NCBI RefSeq assembly: GCF_014189535.1
Contig: NZ_CP050307.1
Coordinates: 310,001-374,000 of the forward strand
Direction: 5' to 3'
Source of the DNA: Rhizobium lusitanum
GTDB taxonomy: Bacteria; Pseudomonadota; Alphaproteobacteria; Rhizobiales; Rhizobiaceae
Length of the DNA: 64,000 nucleotides
Shown: piece by piece, positions 26,559 to 34,674 of the stretch
Position numbering within the stretch: the first letter of the stretch is position 1
How the letters are laid out: every line of letters begins with the position of its first letter
Notes under the pieces: generated by a model
What the model was told of the DNA's origin: nothing
The model's input: the letters and a program-made list of their open reading frames with translations, nothing else
Databases searched by the model: none
Translations under genes and position numbers: made by a program

Positions 26559-27390
26559 TCTCCATCCCGTCCTCTCGGTCAAAGGGCTGAACGTCCGGTT
26601 CGGACGCAATTCCCTGGCGGCCGTCTCCAATGTCAGCTTCGATGTCGGGCGCGAACGCGTCGGGATCGTCGGCGAATCCGGTTCCGGCAAATCGACGACG
26701 GGCCGCGCAATCATGCGCCTGCTGCCGCCGATCGCGAGCGTTGCGGCCGAGCGCATGGATTTGGACGGCGTCTCCCTGCTTGACAGGACGGAGCGCCAGA
26801 TGGGCGCCCTGCGCGGCAAGGATATTGCGCTGATCATGCAGGACCCGCGCTATTCCCTCAATCCGGTGCTGACCGTCGGCAAACAGATCGCCGAGGCGGC
26901 GCGGCTGCACATGGGATTGCGCGGCAGCAAGGCGAAGGATGCGGCGCGGGCCATGCTCGAACGCGTCCGCATCAGTGATCCGGAGCGCGTCATGGCGCTT
27001 TACCCGCATCAGGTCTCGGGCGGCATGGGCCAGCGCGTCATGATCGCGATGATGCTCCTGGCAAAGCCGAAGCTGGTAATCGCCGACGAACCGACGTCCG
27101 CGCTCGATGTCAGCGTCCGCAGGGACGTGCTCACCCTGCTCGACGAACTTGTCCGTGAGAACAATTCCGGACTGCTGCTCATCAGCCATGACATCCGCAT
27201 GGTCGCAGCCTTCTGCGAACGCATCATCGTCATGTATTCCGGCCGGATCGTCGAAACTCTGACACGCCTGGAAGATGCGCAGCATCCCTATACGCGCGGC
27301 CTTATGGCGGCACTGCCGGACCCGCACAAGCCGGTGCGGCGCCTCGCGGTGCTCGACAGGGCGAAGCTCGATCTGGAGACCAACCGATGA
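26545..27390 (+). CDS. ABC transporter ATP-binding protein, DppD type
   Basis: 281 residues from ATG 26545. Walker A is GESGSGKST at 43-51, then IMQDPRYSLNPVLTVGKQ, the signature VSGGMGQRVMIAMML and Walker B LVIADEPTSALDV. It lacks most of the oligopeptide C-terminal extension (about 40 residues shorter than E. coli DppD). It overlaps the permease gene and the next ATPase gene, as in tightly coupled units. Confidence 0.88.
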   Translation: MQDRDLHPVLSVKGLNVRFGRNSLAAVSNVSFDVGRERVGIVGESGSGKSTTGRAIMRLLPPIASVAAERMDLDGVSLLDRTERQMGALRGKDIALIMQDPRYSLNPVLTVGKQIAEAARLHMGLRGSKAKDAARAMLERVRISDPERVMALYPHQVSGGMGQRVMIAMMLLAKPKLVIADEPTSALDVSVRRDVLTLLDELVRENNSGLLLISHDIRMVAAFCERIIVMYSGRIVETLTRLEDAQHPYTRGLMAALPDPHKPVRRLAVLDRAKLDLETNR

Positions 27391-28124
27391 TTAGCGTGCG
27401 TGATCTTGACGTCGTCTTTACCTCCGGCAAGACGGAGAACCATGTCGTCCGGCGGGTGAGCTTCGACGTTGGCAAGGGTGAGACCCTCGGCATTGTTGGC
27501 GAGTCCGGGTGCGGCAAGTCGACGGTGCTGCGCTGCCTCTCCGGCATGGAAAAAGGCTGGTCCGGTGAAATAAAGCTCGCCGGAAAACCTGTCGGGAAAG
27601 TCCGGTCGCGTGATGAGCTACGACATGCCCAGATGGTGTTTCAGGATCCCTACGGCTCGCTGCATCCCCGGCATCGCATTGGTACCGCTCTCTCTGAGCC
27701 ATTGCGGGCCATGGGGCATGACGATATCTGGACGAAGGTGGACAAGGCATTGCGCCAGGTCGGCCTGCCGCCGGCCTTCGCCAACCGCTATCCGCACGAA
27801 CTTTCCGGCGGCCAGCGTCAGCGCGTGGCGATCGCTCGCGCGCTGATCCTCTCACCGCCGATTCTGCTGCTCGACGAACCGACTTCGGCGCTTGATGTGT
27901 CGATCCAGGCCGAAATCCTCAATCTCCTTGCCGACCAGCGCGACGAGCGCTCCCTGACCTATGTCCTCGTCAGCCACGATCTCGCTGTCATCGCGCATAT
28001 GTGCGACCGGGTGCTGATCATGAAGGGCGGCACCTTCGTGGACGAGCTGACCAAGGCCGATCTGCGAGCAGGGATAGCGCACGACGCCTATACGCGCGAG
28101 CTGTTCGAGGCGAGCTTCCTGTAA
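27387..28124 (+). CDS. ABC transporter ATP-binding protein, DppF type
   Basis: 245 residues. Walker A is GESGCGKST at 38-46, the Q-loop MVFQDPYGSLHPRH, the signature LSGGQRQRVAIARAL and Walker B ILLLDEPTSALDVS. It is short for a DppF (usually about 320) and ends soon after the ABC domain with AYTRELFEASFL. It completes the 23015-28124 operon. Confidence 0.88.
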   Translation: MISVRDLDVVFTSGKTENHVVRRVSFDVGKGETLGIVGESGCGKSTVLRCLSGMEKGWSGEIKLAGKPVGKVRSRDELRHAQMVFQDPYGSLHPRHRIGTALSEPLRAMGHDDIWTKVDKALRQVGLPPAFANRYPHELSGGQRQRVAIARALILSPPILLLDEPTSALDVSIQAEILNLLADQRDERSLTYVLVSHDLAVIAHMCDRVLIMKGGTFVDELTKADLRAGIAHDAYTRELFEASFL

Positions 28125-28157
28125 GGCGACCTAGGAGGCAGCAGGCATATCGGCCAG

Positions 28158-28508
28158 CTACTTGTCGGCGCCGTTATAGTACTGGATTTCCAGGGCGCCC
28201 AAGTCGAGAGCCGGGACGCAGCGCAGGTTTACAGCCCGCGTGGGTGTGCCGTCGGGGTTGGTGGCCATTGAGAACGGCTGCGTGCCGCAATCAGCACAAA
28301 ATTGATGATCGATCCGGTGAGTGTTGAATTTGTAGCTGCGTAGTGAATCCGCGCCGTTGTCCAGCGTGAATTTCTCCGTCGGAAAGAAGGCAAGCAACAT
28401 GCCCTTGCGCCGGCAATATGAGCAATTGCAGCTAAGCGCCTGGCTCGGCAGTTCGGCGTCGACGGTGAACGCCACCTTCCCACAGTGACAACTTCCCTGG
28501 AATGCCAT
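28158..28508 (-). CDS. GFA/CENP-V-family zinc protein
   Basis: 116 residues from ATG 28508, behind GGAGGACAG. The cysteine pattern is GSCHCGKVAF, CNCSYCRRKG and CADCGTQPF, the two zinc sites of the glutathione-dependent formaldehyde-activating (GFA) family. The best-known member (Gfa) was proposed to form S-hydroxymethylglutathione, but many members have no known reaction. It is transcribed opposite to the Dpp operon and divergently from the two-component pair, and appears to be a lone gene. Confidence 0.85.
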   Translation of the reverse strand: MAFQGSCHCGKVAFTVDAELPSQALSCNCSYCRRKGMLLAFFPTEKFTLDNGADSLRSYKFNTHRIDHQFCADCGTQPFSMATNPDGTPTRAVNLRCVPALDLGALEIQYYNGADK

Positions 28509-28785
28509 TTTCTGTCCTCCCCATTCTCTAATCATCGCGCGGATATTCTATAATCCCATCGCAACATATCTCAACATTATCGAACACAGCATTACAGGTG
28601 CGCTTGTTATTCTAGGGGAGCCTCAATCTCTGGAAGACGACTGTGTCACAAAAATCCGATGGCAGGACCTGGCTCCTGCTCAGCCTGCCCGGTATCGACG
28701 CAGGCTCCACCTTCAATGCTGCTCTCGAATTCTATCGCTTCGCGGCAACGGCTTTTCGATCGGTACAGATTACGGAAGCATCAGC

Positions 28786-29592
28786 GTGACATATCAGTAT
28801 CCAGGTGAGATAATTTCGCGCGCGATAGACCGTGCGATGGGCACTCAAACGAAGGCAATGGCCTCCGAAATGGCAATGTTCGACCAACCCCACATTCTGA
28901 TTGTCGAAGACGATACCGACATAGCGCATATGCTGGTCGAACTGGTGAAGAGCAATGGTTTCGAGGCGACGTCGGCGGCAAGCGGCGGCGAGATGGATCG
29001 CCTGCTGGCGCGCCACAAGTTTGATCTGATCGTTCTGGACGGAATGCTTCCGGGCGAGGACGGCTTCAGCATCTGCCGGCGGCTGCGCTCGTCCCGATCG
29101 ATTCCGATTCTGATGCTGACCGCGTTGCGGGAAGATATCGACCGCATCCTGGGCCTTGAGCTCGGGGCCGACGATTATGTTACCAAGCCGTTCAACTCCC
29201 GTGAACTGATGGCCCGCATCAAGAGCATTCTGCGCCGAGCGTCGTTTTCCCAGCAGCCGGAAGAGGACGTCGCGCCGATGATGTTCGCGGGCTGGCGCAT
29301 CGATCCGAAAAGTCGGCAGCTCTTCGACGCCGAAGGCGCCGAGGTTTCCATGACGACGGCGGAATTCGACCTGCTTTGGGCGTTTTGCAGCAATCCGAAC
29401 AAGGTGCTGACGCGCGAGCAGCTTCTGTCCATGACGCATGCCGGATCGGCAGGGCCGGTCGAGCGCAGCATCGACGCCCATATCAGCCGCGTCCGGCAGA
29501 AGATCGAGCCCAATCTCAAGGATCCGACCTTCATCAAGACCGTGCGTCTGGGAGGCTATCTGTTTGCCTCCAAGGTGGAGCGCCTGCCGTGA
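28786..29592 (+). CDS. OmpR-family two-component response regulator
   Basis: Up to 268 residues; the start is uncertain. GTG 28786 has GGAAG upstream; ATGs at 28837, 28858 and 28876 are alternatives, and the receiver domain begins only at DQPHILIVEDDTD. The phosphoacceptor aspartate is in LIVLDGMLPGEDG, the conserved lysine in DDYVTKPFNSREL. The C-terminal winged helix includes TAEFDLLWAFCSNPNKVLTR and SIDAHISRVRQKIEP. It overlaps the histidine kinase gene, its cognate partner. Targets are unknown; the DUF3313 lipoprotein gene downstream is a candidate. Confidence 0.85.
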   Translation: MTYQYPGEIISRAIDRAMGTQTKAMASEMAMFDQPHILIVEDDTDIAHMLVELVKSNGFEATSAASGGEMDRLLARHKFDLIVLDGMLPGEDGFSICRRLRSSRSIPILMLTALREDIDRILGLELGADDYVTKPFNSRELMARIKSILRRASFSQQPEEDVAPMMFAGWRIDPKSRQLFDAEGAEVSMTTAEFDLLWAFCSNPNKVLTREQLLSMTHAGSAGPVERSIDAHISRVRQKIEPNLKDPTFIKTVRLGGYLFASKVERLP

Positions 29593-30971
29593 AGGGGCTT
29601 CGCACCGCCTCCATACGGATACAGATACTCGTATTGGCGACGCTGCTCATCATCCTCGTTTCTGTCGTGGCGACGCTTTCCGAGCCTTTTATCTATGGTC
29701 GGCACGACAAGGGCGTTGCGATCGGCCTGCTGGCGGGACGAATCGAGAGGGTGTTGGACCAGTATCGACAGGCGCACTCGCCTGTCGAGGAAGAGGCCGC
29801 TTTAAAATTTGCCGCAACACTCGGGATCTCAGCGGACAAAATGTCGGCAAATCAGATCCCACCGCAAGATCAAGCTGATCCTGCGTCGAATGACATCGTC
29901 GAGCGGGTAAGAGCCGTGCTCGAAATCGGTGTTTTCAAGGCAATTGAGAACGTCTTTGCCGATCGGTCGGCGGGGAATATTCTGATCGTCAAAGTCGATG
30001 CCGATCGTGCGCTTGTTTTTCACTTGCCTGTCTTCCCCAACTATCTGTGGCTTTTCCCGGCCATGGCGAGCGGGATTTTGAAGATCGTCATTCCACTGGC
30101 GCTCATGGCCTATTTCAGTAGCTGGCTCATTACTCGGCCGGTGGTGCGGTTCGCGGCGGCGGCCGAGCGCGCGAGCATGGATGACAGCCTGGAAAAGCCG
30201 TTTGTGGCTGACGGCGCCTCGGAAATCAGAAGCCTGGCCGCCTCGCTCAACGTAATGCGAAGCCGAATATTGGAGATGGTCGACAGTCGCACGCGCATGC
30301 TCAGTTCCATCAGCCATGATCTGAGAACGCCGCTGACCCGTTTGCGGATGCGCGCCGAGCGCTGCGAGCAGCCGGAGCTTCAACGGCAGATGCTCGCCGA
30401 TATCGCCACCCTAGGTTCGATGATCGACGAGAGCCTGACGTTCCTCACGGACGCCTCTCATAGCGTGCCTTCCCGGAAGGTGGATATTTCAAGCCTGCTT
30501 CAGACGATCGCGACCGACTTTTCGGACACCGGCATCGAGGTGGGCTTCAGGGGCCCACGCCGGCTGACCTGCATTTGCAAGCCGCAAGCCATCACCAGGG
30601 CAATTACCAATGTCGTCGAGAACGCCTCCCGCTATGCGACCGAGATTGAGATCGAGTTGCAAAGCGCCAGCAATGGCGGGGTTTTGATCAGGGTGAGCGA
30701 TAATGGCCCCGGCTTGACGGATGCGCTCAAAGTACGGGCTCTGGAACCCTTCTTCAAAGCGGACAAAGCCCGGACGACGGGCATGGGCGGCGGCTTCGGC
30801 CTTGGCCTTCCGACCGCCGAGGGTATCGTCAGAAAAGGGCATGGCGGGACGCTCAAGCTGCTAGACCTCAAGCCCAACGGTCTGATCGTCGAGATCGCTC
30901 TGCCGCCAACCCAGCACGAGGCGATGGGGCGTCTTGCGGGTGATCCGAAGAAGATTCCGTCGGCAAGCTGA
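29589..30971 (+). CDS. Two-component sensor histidine kinase
   Basis: 460 residues from GTG 29589, which overlaps the regulator's TGA. One membrane span lies at about 9-31 and another at about 155-182, enclosing a periplasmic sensor region of about 125 residues. A HAMP-like linker leads to the H-box SSISHDLRTPLTRLR (His243). The N-box (ITNVVENASRYA, Asn340/344), G1 (VSDNGPG) and G2 (GGGFGLGLPTAEG) follow. The architecture is EnvZ-like. Signal unknown. Confidence 0.86.
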   Translation: MKGLRTASIRIQILVLATLLIILVSVVATLSEPFIYGRHDKGVAIGLLAGRIERVLDQYRQAHSPVEEEAALKFAATLGISADKMSANQIPPQDQADPASNDIVERVRAVLEIGVFKAIENVFADRSAGNILIVKVDADRALVFHLPVFPNYLWLFPAMASGILKIVIPLALMAYFSSWLITRPVVRFAAAAERASMDDSLEKPFVADGASEIRSLAASLNVMRSRILEMVDSRTRMLSSISHDLRTPLTRLRMRAERCEQPELQRQMLADIATLGSMIDESLTFLTDASHSVPSRKVDISSLLQTIATDFSDTGIEVGFRGPRRLTCICKPQAITRAITNVVENASRYATEIEIELQSASNGGVLIRVSDNGPGLTDALKVRALEPFFKADKARTTGMGGGFGLGLPTAEGIVRKGHGGTLKLLDLKPNGLIVEIALPPTQHEAMGRLAGDPKKIPSAS

Positions 30972-31181
30972 GCTTCCACTCTTTGCGAGCCGTCGAAGGC
31001 TACCGAATGTCCGGATTGGCCGTTGCGGCTCTTTATGCTCTTCATCTGGCGGTGACAGACCCTTTAAGTCCCGCCACCATCTTCGCGAACATTTCCATAT
31101 ATTAAAGAAAACACCGCAACACACCGTTTCACTAGAACTGGCTCCGGCAACACTCTGCCATATTTTCCAGGAGCCAAATCT

Positions 31182-31946
31182 TTGCTGAGAACACCCACCA
31201 TCAGTGTCGCGCTGATCGCCCTGTGCGCGACCGTCGCGGGATGCACCACTGCCGATCCCACCGTCTACGCGGGTCTGGCTTCGGCACCGCAGCTTCAACC
31301 GAATCCGGACGATAAAGGCGGCCGCGTACCCTATCGGTACAAGGGCAATGTCGACTGGAGGCAGTACAACAAGATCATCGTCGATCCCGTCACTGTCTAT
31401 AACGGTCCGGACAACCAGTTCGTGAAGATCGCCGACGAAGACAAATCGGTCCTTGCCAGCTACATGCAGGACCAATTCACGCAAAAGCTGCGGACGCGCT
31501 TTGCCGTCGTCAATAATCCCGGCCCCGGCCCCGGCCCCGGCACGCTCCGGCTCCATCTGACGCTGACAGGTGCCAAGGATACCACTCCGGTCCTCGGACC
31601 CTTCTCGCATCTTGATGTTGGTGGCAACGCTATCAATGCCGTTCAGGCCGTTCGCGGTCGCGAAGGGACGATGGCGGGCTCGGTGAACTATGCCGTCGAA
31701 ATCTACGATGCGCCGAGCAATCGCCTGCTCTCCGCCTATGTGGCCAAGCAATATCCGAATGCAATGAACGCTGGTGCGACCTTCTCCCGCTTGAAGGGCT
31801 CCAAGATCGGGATCGAGAAGGGCGCGAACGCACTTCTTGAACAGCTGCAGTGGAAAGCACATCGGCTGGCCCTGATGCAGGCAAACGCACTACCGATATG
31901 TGTCGGGGAACGCATTGCTTTGCGTTTCCCGACACATATCGGGTGA
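31182..31946 (+). CDS. DUF3313-family lipoprotein
   Basis: 254 residues from TTG 31182, behind CAGGAG. The signal ends in the lipobox VAGC (Cys21), so it is a lipoprotein. NVDWRQYNKIIVDPVTVYNGPD and the DFAVVNNPGPG-like middle fit DUF3313, a family of small outer-membrane-associated lipoproteins without known function. Residues about 109-116 are a PGPGPGPG run encoded by a GGCCCC repeat. The last 17 codons run through a long hairpin (31894-31941), so the native C-terminus may have been altered. Confidence 0.72.
   Translation: MLRTPTISVALIALCATVAGCTTADPTVYAGLASAPQLQPNPDDKGGRVPYRYKGNVDWRQYNKIIVDPVTVYNGPDNQFVKIADEDKSVLASYMQDQFTQKLRTRFAVVNNPGPGPGPGTLRLHLTLTGAKDTTPVLGPFSHLDVGGNAINAVQAVRGREGTMAGSVNYAVEIYDAPSNRLLSAYVAKQYPNAMNAGATFSRLKGSKIGIEKGANALLEQLQWKAHRLALMQANALPICVGERIALRFPTHIG
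31894..31941. repeat. Near-perfect 21-bp inverted repeat inside the lipoprotein 3' end
   Basis: Bases 31894-31914 (starting CGATATGTGTCGGG) and 31921-31941 (ending CCCGACACATATCG) are reverse complements except for one G:T-type mismatch, around a six-base loop. It overlaps the final codons and stop of the DUF3313 gene. No T-run follows. It may be a palindromic element or a terminator that became coding. Confidence 0.85.
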
Positions 31947-32017
31947 CCCTTGTCGTTCAATCGATGTCGGACATTGTCGAGATTGACCGGGCGCCTTTAA
32001 CTGCGCGTGGCGTGATC

Positions 32018-32320
32018 TCAATCGGCGTCAAAAATCTCCGTCAAAACCTTGAGAAGCCGAAGCACGTCCGGATGATCGCAAGAATAATATCTGAATTGCG
32101 CCTCGCTGCGAAATTTTATGATTCCCGATCGATGAAGACGTGCGAGATGCCGGCTCAAGGCCGGCTGAGATATGCCGATTTTTCTGGCGAGGCCGTTTAC
32201 GTCCTGTTCGTGGTCCGACAGGAAAACGCAAACTTGTAGCCTGCTCGGGTTGGCTAGCTGGCTGAGAAGATCTGCATGCCATGATAGGCGTTGATCTCGT
32301 GTTGCGTGATCTGAATACAT
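32018..32320 (-). CDS. ArsR-family transcriptional regulator
   Basis: About 100 residues from ATG 32320; longer in-frame starts up to 32401 exist and no ribosome site is convincing. The winged helix-turn-helix spans about 12-85: LLSQLANPSRLQVCVFLSD, then GLARKIGISQPALSRHLARL and GIIKFRSEAQFRYYSCDHPD. No ArsR-type metal cysteines (CxC) are visible near the recognition region, so it may sense something other than arsenite. It faces the lipoprotein gene and has no obvious operon partner. Confidence 0.72.
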   Translation of the reverse strand: MYSDHATRDQRLSWHADLLSQLANPSRLQVCVFLSDHEQDVNGLARKIGISQPALSRHLARLHRSGIIKFRSEAQFRYYSCDHPDVLRLLKVLTEIFDAD

Positions 32321-32638
32321 AAAATGATCGATTGTTAATAACGAATCGGAGGGGCTGGTGGAAAGTCCATTGTTCTCCGACGATACACGCACCGGCTGCA
32401 AAGTTTTGTTCTGATTTGTTGCGATATGTTGCGTCTTGCGGGGCGGTTCGTCAGCTTGAGCAGCTCCGACGAAGGATGCACGCTAAACCGTCGACTGAAT
32501 GTATCGATGTATCACCAAGACGGCCGCTCGCGACAAACTGTAACAAAAACGAACCGATTGCCTTGTTTTGGTCCGGCTTTTGACATCACGCCGCTAACTA
32601 GTCCGGTTATCTCTGTCTCTAGCGAACAGGAGGTAGCC
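32321..32638. other. Intergenic region before the small protein gene
   Basis: No gene I can support lies in this 318-base gap. It should hold promoters for the divergent ArsR-like gene and the small protein, and is somewhat AT-richer than the operons. Confidence 0.4.
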
Positions 32639-32884
32639 ATGACCTATAAAGAATTGACGATAGCCGATGTTCTCAACGATCCGTTGATCCGGCAGGTAAT
32701 GCGCGCGGATCAGGTATCCCTGAGCGGGATGACGAACCTGCTGCAAGATGCAGCGCATAGACTTAATAGCGTGAAGACATTGCGCGGCAAGGCGGAGATC
32801 GGCTTGCCGGGTGGCGTGAACGCGATCGTGGCCAGCGCTGCCGGCAATGAGACGTGGTGGCCACATCAATTATGCGGCCGCTGA
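32639..32884 (+). CDS. Small hypothetical protein (MTYKELTIADVL...)
   Basis: 81 residues from ATG 32639, with an excellent AGGAGGT ribosome site at 32628-32634. The N-terminal part (ELTIADVLNDPLIRQVMRAD) resembles short rhizobial proteins of unknown function; the C-terminal part looks less conserved and may be a read-through beyond the usual end. No signal peptide or membrane span is seen. It is a lone gene. Function not recognised. Confidence 0.6.
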   Translation: MTYKELTIADVLNDPLIRQVMRADQVSLSGMTNLLQDAAHRLNSVKTLRGKAEIGLPGGVNAIVASAAGNETWWPHQLCGR

Positions 32885-33304
32885 TGATCGCTTTCGCCGA
32901 AGCCTGCTTCCAAAAACTGACGGCGCGCGTATTCGCGCGTGAGAGGCCGATATCCCTACGCCAATAGGTCCTGAGAGCCCGCGCCTTCATTAGGAGGGGC
33001 GTCAAGCATCCTTGGGGGTCAGTGCATTGATGGCCCGGCTTTGCTGGTGTGCGACACTCTTGAGCCGGTGCTGATCGCTTTTTGCGAGTGAACGCTGCGA
33101 AAAAAGTGGGGAATGCGCGAAGATCCGGGTGCCTTGACCTTGCGGGTTCCTCGGATGATGGGAATTGACGGACCAAGGCTTGGAAATGTTGCTCTCCAAG
33201 CCGCTCAACGCTAATCATTGAGTACTCAGTTTCCGTCAGGCCGCTTGCCGCACCGAATGAAGGCAAAGCGTTCTTCTCCACAGGCTCTCCGGGATACCAG
33301 CAAG
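32885..33304. other. Intergenic region with possible DUF1127 remnant
   Basis: This 420-base stretch has no intact gene I can support. On the minus strand, 32909-32954 encodes DIGLSRANTRAVSFW, which resembles the core of short DUF1127 proteins, but no proper start or N-terminal half is in frame. Confidence 0.35.
32909..32954 (-). pseudogene. Possible DUF1127 fragment
   Basis: The minus strand reads RRDIGLSRANTRAVSFWKQ, close to the DUF1127 signature DIGxxR...FW. Upstream, a different frame gives SRAINALTPKDA, as if a frameshift or stop split an old small gene. The fragment is short, so the call is tentative. Confidence 0.25.
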
Positions 33305-34489
33305 ATGAATTCGCACGTCAATGATCTCAACGCGCTCGTACAGCAGCTTTCATCGCAGCAAGAGGAGCATTTGATCGAGGTCCGCCGTGATATCCACGCC
33401 CATCCCGAGACCGGTTTCGATGTCGTCAGAACAAGCGGCGTGGTCGCGCGCGAGCTCGCGAGCCTTGGGATCGAACATCAGACCGGCATCGGCCGCACCG
33501 GCGTGGTCGGCTTCATCAAAGGTGGGCGCCCCGGCCCAACGCTTCTCATTCGCGCGGACATGGACGCGCTGCCGATCCAGGAGCAGACCGGCCTGCCGTT
33601 TGCCAGCCGGATTGAGGGCAAGATGCATGCTTGCGGCCACGATCTGCATACGGCGACGTTGATCGGCGTCGGCGCGGTTCTCAAGGACATCGCGCCGCGG
33701 CTCAGCGGCAACATCAAGCTGATGTTCCAGCCGGCCGAGGAAACCCAGGAGAGTGGTGCTGCGGCGATGATCGTCGACGGCGTGCTGGATGGCGTCGATT
33801 ATGCGCTTGGCTTTCATAATCACCCGGACGAGCCGCTTGGGACCTTCAGTTTCGTCGGTGGCATATCGACGGGCTCGTCGGACGAGTTCGACATCACCAT
33901 CCATGCCAAATCCGGCCATGCCGCGCGACCGCATATGGCCGTCGATCCAGTCGTTGCGACAGCGCATCTCATTACGCAGTTGCAGGCGATCGTTTCACGC
34001 GAGGTCGATCCGATGCGTCCGGCCGTGCTGACGATAGGCTCCATCCACGGCGGCAACACCCACAACATCATTCCGGACTCCGTTGTCCTTATGGGAACGG
34101 TTCGCTGCCAGGACGCGCAATCGCGCGATGCAATCGAAGCTGCCATCCGGCGTATCTGCGACGGGCTGGAAGCATCCATGCGCGTTCGCTGCGAGATCAA
34201 CTACGTGCGCGGCGTGCCGTCGCTGATCAATGACGAGCATCTTTTGACGACGACCATGGCGGCGATCCGGGAGCATTACGGCGACGTCATTGTGGAACGC
34301 GAGGCCGGTCTCGGGGCGGAGGATTTCGCCCTGGTTGGTGCCAAGGTCCCGGCTTTCCAGCTTGGGGTCGGCGCGTCCCAGGAAGGCCGCGATGATCGCC
34401 TCCACAATTCCGATTATCAGCCCGATGAGCGCTGCATTGCAAACGGTGTGGTGGCGCTGTCGCTGGCGGCCGTAAAGCTCCTGGCTTAG
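33305..34489 (+). CDS. M20-family amidohydrolase (HipO/AmhX-like)
   Basis: 394 residues from ATG 33305; 33257 is another possible start. The two-metal M20 core is visible: RRDIHAHPETGFD near the N-terminus, ACGHDLHTATLIG (Cys110, His112), QPAEETQESGA (Glu145/146), LGFHNHPD, and the C-terminal HNSDYQPDER. This subfamily cleaves N-acyl amino acids, hippurate or indole-acetyl conjugates. Just upstream of a Dpp-type importer operon on the same strand, it probably deacylates the imported compound in the cytoplasm. Confidence 0.86.
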   Translation: MNSHVNDLNALVQQLSSQQEEHLIEVRRDIHAHPETGFDVVRTSGVVARELASLGIEHQTGIGRTGVVGFIKGGRPGPTLLIRADMDALPIQEQTGLPFASRIEGKMHACGHDLHTATLIGVGAVLKDIAPRLSGNIKLMFQPAEETQESGAAAMIVDGVLDGVDYALGFHNHPDEPLGTFSFVGGISTGSSDEFDITIHAKSGHAARPHMAVDPVVATAHLITQLQAIVSREVDPMRPAVLTIGSIHGGNTHNIIPDSVVLMGTVRCQDAQSRDAIEAAIRRICDGLEASMRVRCEINYVRGVPSLINDEHLLTTTMAAIREHYGDVIVEREAGLGAEDFALVGAKVPAFQLGVGASQEGRDDRLHNSDYQPDERCIANGVVALSLAAVKLLA

Positions 34490-34674
34490 CCGGGAGGGCT
34501 TCCTTTTGCGACACGGGACCGGCCACTAAGCCGGTTTTGCATTTTGTTTCTTCCGGATCATCGATTTTTAGGAGGAAATTGCGCGCTTGATGTTAGCCGA
34601 TACCATAGGAAATGTGCCACGCGGCTGCTGCAACGCGGAGCCGGAAGCGACAAGATGAAGAGGGACAGATTTTA

